Shown: positions 56,104-64,000 of the stretch, in pieces
How positions within the stretch are numbered: position 1 is the first letter of the stretch
Layout of the letters: each line of letters begins with the position of its first letter
DNA from: Episyrphus balteatus
Taxonomy: Eukaryota > Arthropoda > Insecta > Diptera > Syrphidae
Reading direction: 5' to 3'
Length of the DNA: 64,000 nt
Assembly: GCF_945859705.1 (NCBI RefSeq)
Contig: NC_079136.1
Span: 82,708,867 to 82,772,866 of the forward strand
Translations under genes and position numbers: made by a program
The notes under the pieces: model-generated
Databases searched by the model: none
What the model saw: the letters and a program-made list of their open reading frames with translations, nothing else
Told to the model about the DNA's origin: nothing

Positions 56104-59100
56104 CCCGCCCCTAGGGTTATATCAACCTAAACAAAATCGTTAATCCATACAAAAAAAATACAAATTATTATATTATTAATATTAAATCCACTTATACATA
56201 AATACATAATTAAATTATAGGTAAAAAAAGAAAAACAGAGGAAGAGTCAAGCTTGAAGCTTGAAAAACCAACTAAATTATAGAATTTTTTTGTCGGTTTT
56301 TTTAAATAATGAACTTTTTTTAAACGTTTTTTTTTTTTTTTGTTAAATTATCAATTAACATAACATAATCAAATCATGTGGCGATCAAAATAATAATAGG
56401 TTTAGTCCATTCTAAATTTTTTCAACAAATTATTCTATAGGTTGTCTGAAACCTTATTTAACATTTGAATGCAAATATACAAAATCTTGTTCTGCTCGAA
56501 ATTAGTGTAAAATTTATGTAATTCGGGAGTTTGATCTCAAAATACCCAAATTATGTTTAATAAAGGGATTTAAACCATTATTATTATATACGCCCCATAC
56601 ATTCATACATTATATTATATAGGCCACTTGGTTTATTTTTTTTTGTTTTTCTTTTACTTTAAGCAAGTTATTCATTTCGTTTGAAAATTTCTTTACATTA
56701 ATCATAATTATTATTAATATTATTTAACTCATATAAAAACCCATGCAAATACTGCATGCTATACCATTTTTTTTCATTGTTTTGTTTAAATGCGAAATTT
56801 ATGCATTCATTTATTTATGTTAGATACATGTATATTATTATTATTATTTTCTTTTTAAAAATATTTTTTGTTAATGCGATATAATTATTTGTTTTCTTTT
56901 TTTTGTTTTGTTTTGAGTTTGTCATATGGAATCAAATTATTGGTGGTATGTTTAAAATACAATTCTTTAGTTAAAGACTAGTTTTGTTATGGAAAAGTCT
57001 TTTCAATTAGAATTGAGTATGAGTTGACATAAATTTCCTTTTTCATACCACGTACTTAGAAAAATTCATTGTTTTTCTTTGTTTTGTTTTTTGTTTATTT
57101 TTTTTTAAAATAGCAAAAACGATTTAGGAATACATAATATTTATAATAAGACAAATAAATTAAAAGCAAAAACATCAAGCTCATACATTGAAAACATTGT
57201 GTAAGTTTTTTTTTGTTAATAAAAAAAAATTCTACATTAAAAGTGCCATAATAAACAAAAAAAAAATAACCATTTACTTCTCAACTATGTATTTAAAAAT
57301 AGAGTTTTTTTTAATTTTGTTTGTTTTTTTTTATTTTACAATAATTTGGATTTATCAATTTAGTACAGATTAATGACATTCTATGTTCAATAAATATATA
57401 CACATATTTTTTAAACAAATGATATCTATTGTAAGTTATGTAAATTATCGCTTTATGTTTTTTTTTTTTTCTTTCTTTGTGAGCATCAGTTGTCACTGTA
57501 ATAAATACATGCATACATATATATTATGTATGTACTAAATGTAAACATATTTAATAAGAAATATTCAAAAAATTTGCCTACAAATCAGCGAATATAATAT
57601 AAATAAATTACATACAGTGTCTGATAAACTGCAATCCATTTGTTTGTTTATCATGCAAAAAAACAATTAATAAATAAATAATAATTTTAATTGTACAGCT
57701 TGGACTGTTTTTATGTATATATTTGTTATCTTTTTTATATTTCTCTTAATTTTAATCTTTTTTGGAACAAACATGGACAAACTAAAGCATTTATAAAATT
57801 TAGGTGAAGCCATTAAATCGCAGGATAATGTGAAAAAGCACAACCAAAGATCTTTAATCTTAGCCGAAGCTACATTTTATTAAAACTTTTCAGCTCCTAA
57901 AATTTTATCAACTACAAAAGCAGCACCAGTAATAAAAAATACATTTGTCATCACACCATTAAGATAGACGCAATTCATGTTTGATAGGCCCAAAAAAACT
58001 AATCTAAAAAGGACATTTTTACTTGCAGTAATACAAACATACATATATGCAAGTCGGACTTGCGATAATAATTAAATTTAATATTACGATGGACAAAATT
58101 ATGTCTACTCTGTCCAATGAAAACCTAACTGAAAAATGGCTTGATTTTTAGAAGAAACATGACCTTTTGTAACCGCATTTCAATAAAATTGATATGATTT
58201 TGAAATTTTCGGTTATTCTATTTGATAATGTAAATTTCTAGCCACGTTTTTGTAAAAAGCGAGTACTGAACATAATGAAATAATCTTTAATTTTTTTTTT
58301 ATGATAGAAACAAATATTTCTAAGGAAACAAGAGGTTCACGATACGATCCATTATTTTATTGATTTCAAATTCATAAGTTTAAACCGGTTTCTGAATAGC
58401 TAAAACGGACTCCTAGTTAATAAAACCCACGACTGTCGCACGTATGTTCTTATGCACGTATGCTCTTATGTTAAAAGTTGCTTGGAATATTAAAGCTATT
58501 TAAAATTTCATAATAGAAATTTAAAATTAAAAGACTTAAAAAATAATATAAAATTTGGTTTAAAGTTCCAAAAACATCGCTTTAAAAGGTTTTGACCTTC
58601 AAACGAAGTATTCCACTTAATTTCTGTGTAACAAAGAATTTTTAGAATTTTTTAACACAGTTTAGAGTTTTTTTTTACTGTTTTTTTTTTTTAATACAAA
58701 TTAAAAAAAAATAGAAATTAAATAAGCCTTTAAAAAGATAATATATATCGACACATAAAAACAAGCCGTTTAAAAAAAACTTTTTTTTATCCAAAATTTT
58801 TTTTGAACTTATTTCAAATCGCTTCAGTGGTTTAGGATATAGCTCGAGATAGAAACCGACAGACCACGGGTCGTTTGAACGCGACACTACTCGAAGTGTC
58901 TTGCACTCCATATGTTTTGATGCAGAAATGTTCCTTGGGGTCTAAATAGTGAGAAAAAAATCTTATGTTCGTTTGGGTTTCATGGCAAATCGCAAAAAAT
59001 TTTTGCGATTTGAGTTTTTTTTTTGAACGATTTCCACAAAGGCAGAAATTTTAGCATTTAGTTACAAAACTAACAGATAAGTCACGTTCAATTCCAAATT

Positions 59101-59381
59101 ATGTAAGTGGAAGTTCTGTATGAAAGTTTTCTAGATTAAATAATTGGTTGGTGGAAAAATACTGTTTTTACTTTTAAATTAAAATCCGATATGCTTTGAA
59201 TTTTAAGCCTTTGAAATTAAGGTTTAAAATTTTTATTCAAGAAAATAAACTTCTGGCCCTAAAAACACATTTTTTTTTTTTGTTAATTTTTGTTTTTCTT
59301 TTCATTTTTGTGCTCTGGACCAAATTGAGTTTTTATTTCGTTGCACCAAAACATTCTTTTTTTTATATAAATTAAAATATC
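56104..59381. other. RING ligase 3' UTR and intergenic spacer
   Basis: Extremely AT-rich with numerous AATAAA-like signals (for example near 57390 and 57660). No coding exon, RNA or transposon end pair was recognised. The end of the ligase transcript and the promoter of the SAXO gene must both be here. Confidence 0.45.
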
Positions 59382-60953
59382 ATGTGTGATCAACAAATTA
59401 TGTACGAAGTTCCGGAAGAAAATGTGATGGGCGAAACACACCACGGTGACTATTTCCAGGATCCAGTTAATACTGCCTGCTCTCCACGAAATTGCCCTAT
59501 AATGCCTTGTGATGTACCAACGTCTTTTGAACCATGTCATCAAGATACAGCAAAAACTTGTGACTGTTCATGTGATATGGATTGTTGTTATGAACAGCCA
59601 CCACGCCAACCTATGTGCAAGCCCCAAGTCAGTTATGTTCGACCAACTCAACCAATTGAAACAAATACTATTTATAAGTGCTCATATGTTGGAAACCAAG
59701 GCTACCAACGAGCTGTCCCAATTCAAGTTCAAGATAGTATCAAACCATTTCAAGGTCGAATGGATGGAAACACCGTTCAAAAGCTTTCATTTCAACCCCA
59801 TTGTGAGGCAAAACGTGCCCATCCTATATTACCCAAATCAAATACCCAACGATTTGATGGACCGTTTTATGATATGACGAGCCAAAAACACGACTTTGTT
59901 CCAAAATGTTATAGTAAGAGAGAGCCTTTAAGGGTTGCCGATGGAATTTTAAAATTCTGTGCACCATTAGAAAAATGCACTGTTAACAAACTATCCTACA
60001 TGCCATACGACATTTGTAACAATCCTCCACCAAAACCTATGATTCAGAGAGGGAGTTATATTCGACCAGACGCTCCGGGTGAGCGCTGTACAGTTCAGAA
60101 ATTGAGTTACTTGCCAGTTCCTTTGCCTGCAAAAGAAGATATGCCTTGGGCCAAGAGAATTCGTATCGAACCACCTCGTAGTGGTTCACTTTGTACTACA
60201 TACAAACTAAGTTTTATTCCAAATTGCAATGTTCAAAGAATTCCAGGACTTGCTCCGGCACAAGGTATACAAATATTCGGTTCAGAAATGCCTGATAAAA
60301 ACACAGTTTATAAGTTGAGTTATTTGAAATCATGCGGGACTAAACCAGATCCAATTATGCCCAGACCTGGAATACAGATACCTTCTGGAGGAATGGAAAA
60401 GTGTACGGTTTATAAAGTAAGTGAATTATAAAATAGAACTATTTTTCCAGAAGAGTTTATAATAATTTTTTTTTTTCAGTTATCGTACCAACCACAGAAT
60501 TGCTCCGAACGTGCTAAACCTATTCGACCAAGAGGAAATGTTTGCAAGTCAAATGCTCCAATTCAAGATATTACAACTCAAAAGCATGACTTTGTTCCAA
60601 AACCAAATTGTCGACGTGGTCTTATTATTCCACCGACATCCATGTCTACACCTAGTTGTCCGATGGAAAAATGCACCATTAACAAATTATCATATTTGCC
60701 ACAAAAAATTTCCGTTAAAAGTGGCCCTATTTTACCAAGACCTGGGTTGTGTAAAAACGATGGTCCAATGGCAAAATGTACAACATACAAGCTGAGCTAT
60801 ATGCCTGTTGCAATACCTCCTAAGGAGGTACTGCCATGGGCAAGGCAATCGTCGTGTGTTCGTCCGACTGCACCGATTCAGAGTTGCACAATTCAAAAAC
60901 TTAGCTATGGAGCACCTGGGAAATTTTTGCGAAAAGGAAACTGTGGTGAGTAA
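59382..60953 (+). CDS. SAXO-family (stabilizer of axonemal microtubules) protein, 2 exons
   Basis: Exon 1 59382-60416 and exon 2 60480-60953 join in phase 0 for 502 aa. The protein is a string of repeats built around [KS]CT[VIT].KLSY.P (KCTVNKLSYMP, RCTVQKLSYLP, LCTTYKLSFIP, NTVYKLSYL, KCTINKLSYLP, KCTTYKLSYMP, SCTIQKLSY). It has two TSQKHDFVPK/TTQKHDFVPK motifs, which are hallmarks of SAXO/FAM154 microtubule-binding modules. A cysteine-rich N-terminus (CDCSCDMDCC) matches the family's CxC leader. SAXO proteins line cilia and sperm flagella and protect microtubules from cold or drug depolymerisation, so expression in testis is expected. The terminal TAA overlaps a GTGAGTAA sequence that could be a splice donor, so the true 3' end may lie further on. 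Confidence 0.85.
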
Positions 60954-62149
60954 AAATATTAATATTTGGGTGGTCATTGAAAATAAATTAATTGTGAGAC
61001 GCAGCGATGACGTCTCACAAATAATTTGCATAAACCTTTTTTGCGGCATTTGCAAAGCCATTTCGAAAATGTCGCTTAATTTAATAAAAGGCACGTCTAT
61101 GCCTTTGTTACGTTTTTTTTATAAATTTTAAGGTTTCATTTTTTGATCACTATGGCGTATGAGTAATTTTTTTCGTGTGTAAAAAAATTATATCGCTGAC
61201 CAATTATTGAAATAATACCACCTTAAAAAAGATCAAAAGCATAATTTTCAAATAAAAAAATTAGCCATCATTAATTTTCTCTGCAATTAATTTCCAAGAA
61301 CAAAAAAACGTATCACATAAAAATGATTACAAAAATTGATCAAAAATATAAAGCTTTCAAATTTTATCAAATTCTTTTTCCTAAAGAATAACTATATTTT
61401 GGGTTTATTGAGAAATTTAGAAATATTTTCTTTTTTAATATTTTCTTTTGGAATATGAAAGTGGAGTTATGGTACAGGTAAAATAGAAGGTACATAAAAT
61501 CAGCAAATAAATTAAAATCAGCAAACAAAAAAAATTGTGTGGAAGAGTGTTTTTTCGCGGACAAGCGTATAGCTAGGTCGAAAATATATTGAAAAAATAG
61601 TTTGTGGAATTTCATCACATGACACATGCTTTTAAGGTGTTTTTGTTGATAGTACGATAACTAAGGCGGTGAAAGTTAGTAACGGATTCTTGTAGAGGAG
61701 TCAAATACAAGCATTTTACTGGAGGGGGGGTCTATGTCCCCCCGTTTAGGAGGGAGGGGCAATTTTCTAAAAAAATAACTCAAAATAAAAAAAAAATTAT
61801 TCAAAAATGACGCCAATACCTACAATTATGAATGATATCTTTTTCAAAAGCCAGTATATCACACTTTATTTTAATTTTTAAATCAAGTTATTTCAATCAA
61901 TAGTTTTTGAAATAATCGATTTCAAAGTCAAAATTTGGGAAAATTTGATACAATTTTTGTAAGGACTGTGGATTTCAATACGAAATTTTCTAGTAAAATA
62001 AACTGCCTAAAATGATTTCTAATCAAAAGCTGAAAACCATTATGTTCCTATGCCGTCTAGTTTTTGAGAAAATTGAAAAATAGAAAAGGTTGTTTTTTGA
62101 TAGGTTGAGTTTTGTGTGAGAACAAAACAAAGCAGCCGACATAAATTTT
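60954..62149. other. Spacer after the SAXO gene
   Basis: AT-rich non-coding DNA with a short G-rich/C-rich block at ~61722-61757 (GGAGGGGGGG, CCCCCC). No further SAXO-like exon was recognised in it. Confidence 0.45.
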
Positions 62150-62154
62150 GCTAG

Positions 62155-63945
62155 TTTTTTATGGTGTTTTCGATTGGCCGTCCGGAATCGTTCGGAAGCG
62201 TTCAGAAGTCTTCTGGAAGTGTTTTATTCGCACGAAAATGACAGCTAGAAAGCTTCTCAGGAGATAAATTCTCTTCTCGATTCAAATTCAGAATCCACTC
62301 AAGAAGCACTAATACATGGATATTTAAAAGTCAACACAATCACTCAATCAGTTTTTTTTAGTTTTTAATTCAAAATTTTAGAAATTAGTTTCTGAAATTG
62401 GTTTTTTTAATTTATTTTCAAACAAATAAACGCATTATATACTTATTTAAAATATTTTGCAGACCAACTATCCCGTTAATTTGTTAAATATTACCATTTT
62501 TGAAAATTATTTTATAATATTTCGTTTGAAAGAAAAAAAAAATTAATTTATATTTGACATTTGAAATTTTACAGGAGAATGGCAAAAATTTTTTATTTGA
62601 TTATTCACCAATACAGATATAAAATTTCAAAATTGAGTGGAAGCAATTCAAACTGTTTCATTGGATTTCAGAATGAGTTAATCCTTGAGTGAAACCAATC
62701 GAAAACGACATTAATGTCGTTTTCGATTGGAATCACTCAAGGATTCACTCATTCTGAAATCCAATAAAACAGTTTAAATCACTTTCACTCAATTCATTTT
62801 TTTTTTGTGTTTGTGTGTTTTTCTTTGAAATTTCAAATGTCAAATAATTCATATTAATTTATTTTTCTTTCAAAAAAAATCATTAAAATTGTTCAAAAAC
62901 GTTAATGCTCAAGAAATCAATGGTGAAGCTGGCTTCCAAAATATTTTAAGTAAATAAGAAAATTAATTAAAAAATTTATTTCGGAAAACAATAATTTATT
63001 TCGAAAAATAAAAAAAAACATTGATTGAGTGATTAAGGCCCATTTGCTCATACTAGTCATAAATTCTCATCTTAGCTAGGTCGAACATAACTCTTGTGTT
63101 TTACTTAGTTTATTCTAAGTTGCTAAAAAATATTTATGTTTAACCTAGCAATGATTTACTTTCATGATATAAATCGCTGAGAACTTCAAATTCAAAAGTC
63201 AAATCAATAGAAACGTCAAATAATTTAAATAGATTTTGAGCAATTTAGCAATTAATATACAACAATATCGTTAAATTTTCAAGTTTGTGTCTTTATCTTG
63301 CGGAATAAAAGTGTAAAAAAGTATATTTGAGCCAAAAATAAGTGTTAATTGGTTAAACAAAAATTATTCGTGTGTGTGTGTAAATGTGCTGGTGTGTCAA
63401 AATTAGTCAATGAAATATGACAGCAAAATAGTGCCTCATACAAAAAACTGTGGTGTAAATTGTACCATCTGTGGATGGTTTAAGTTAATGAATGTAAGTT
63501 TATTTTTATTAAATTGATAATAATTCATGTCCTTTGTACTACCGACATCAATTTTTGAGCGACATTCTTGCTTTTTTCATAAAATAAAAGTGCCTAGGTA
63601 GAACATAACAGCTTAAGTTCTACTATTTCTTCCCCCTTAGTTATGTTAAACTTAGAGGAATTTATGACACAGTTTGAAGTTCGTGCAAACCGTAATATAG
63701 AACTTAAGGGTTTATGTTTCACATAAATATTTAAGACTCGTTTCAGCAAATGGGCCTAATTTGACTTTCAAATATTCATGTGTTAGTGCTTTTTGAGTGA
63801 ATTCCGATTTTAAATCGAGAAGAGAATTTCTCTTCTGAGAAGCGTTCTGTCTGTCAGTTTTGTGCGAATAAAACACTTTCAGAAGGCTTCTGAATGATTC
63901 CGGACGCTTCCGGGGAGCCAATCGAAAACGCCATAAATCTCATGA
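62155..63945. mobile_element. Palindromic foldback element with a nested MITE
   Basis: Outer ends GTTTTCGATTGGCCGTCCGG (~62164) and CCAATCGAAAACGCCAT (~63934) pair. The arms continue inward through GAATAAAACACTTTC/AAGTGTTTTATTCGCA and GATTGAGTGAT to a perfect central palindrome at 62697-62734 (CCAATCGAAAACGACATTAA and its complement). The right arm is longer only because a 720-bp element is inserted at 63037. The centre also looks like two abutting ends of the same family, so two head-to-head MITEs are an alternative reading. No transposase was found. Confidence 0.75.
63037..63756. mobile_element. 720-bp element nested in the foldback right arm
   Basis: Ends GGCCCATTTGCT and AGCAAATGGGCC are flanked by TAA on both sides (63034-63036 and 63757-63759). 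Removing it and one TAA restores the pairing of the outer arm (GATTGAGTGATTAATTTGAC). TAA duplications are typical of PIF/Harbinger elements. No transposase is encoded. Confidence 0.8.
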
Positions 63946-64000
63946 AAAAATTTCGTTTGTTGTAAGAATTAAGAATATACAAAATTATCTTGAGTGAAAC

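Overview
The window is AT-rich, intron-bearing nuclear DNA from an animal, most likely a non-Drosophila dipteran insect. The genes have short phase-compatible introns with GT/AG ends, and the introns and spacers are packed with MITE-like and foldback transposons. The species cannot be fixed from the sequence.

Four host genes can be assembled exon by exon. (1) Type II phosphatidylinositol 4-kinase (+, 1448..16385, 7 exons, 500 aa), whose introns hold a 14-bp minisatellite, a hairpin, a MITE split by a non-LTR retrotransposon, a ~1.6-kb foldback element and an internally deleted DNA transposon. (2) Translation initiation factor eIF1A (-, 25735..29903, 2 coding exons, 148 aa), with a piggyBac-like MITE and a dead reverse-transcriptase fragment in its intron. 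(3) An Arkadia/RNF111-type RING-H2 E3 ubiquitin ligase (+, 48704..56103, 8 coding exons, 1143 aa). (4) A SAXO-family axonemal microtubule protein (+, 59382..60953, 2 exons, 502 aa).

Between eIF1A and the ligase lies a ~14.6-kb transposon nest (30257..44849). It contains an apparently intact Ty3/Gypsy LTR retrotransposon (32705..39351) with Gag and Pol on the minus strand. The pol frame overlaps gag in the -1 frame, with a GGGAAAC slippery heptamer in the overlap. Its 3' LTR carries a 389-bp MITE flanked by a 9-bp target duplication, and most of that LTR plus its flank is duplicated in tandem (1450-bp unit). To the right, 39410..44196 is a tandem array of 914/1089-bp units. The size difference is exactly one 172-bp MITE plus a 3-bp target duplication, so neighbouring repeat units act as empty sites for each other.

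Other regions: 21.8-25.2 kb holds a dispersed repeat followed by about nine tandem copies of a ~304-bp unit. 62.1-63.9 kb is a palindromic foldback element with a nested 720-bp element flanked by TAA. No bacterial features, CRISPR array or rRNA are present. The clearest new material is the set of self-documenting MITE families: several with 3-bp target duplications, one with 4 bp, one with 8 bp, one with 9 bp and one with TTAA.
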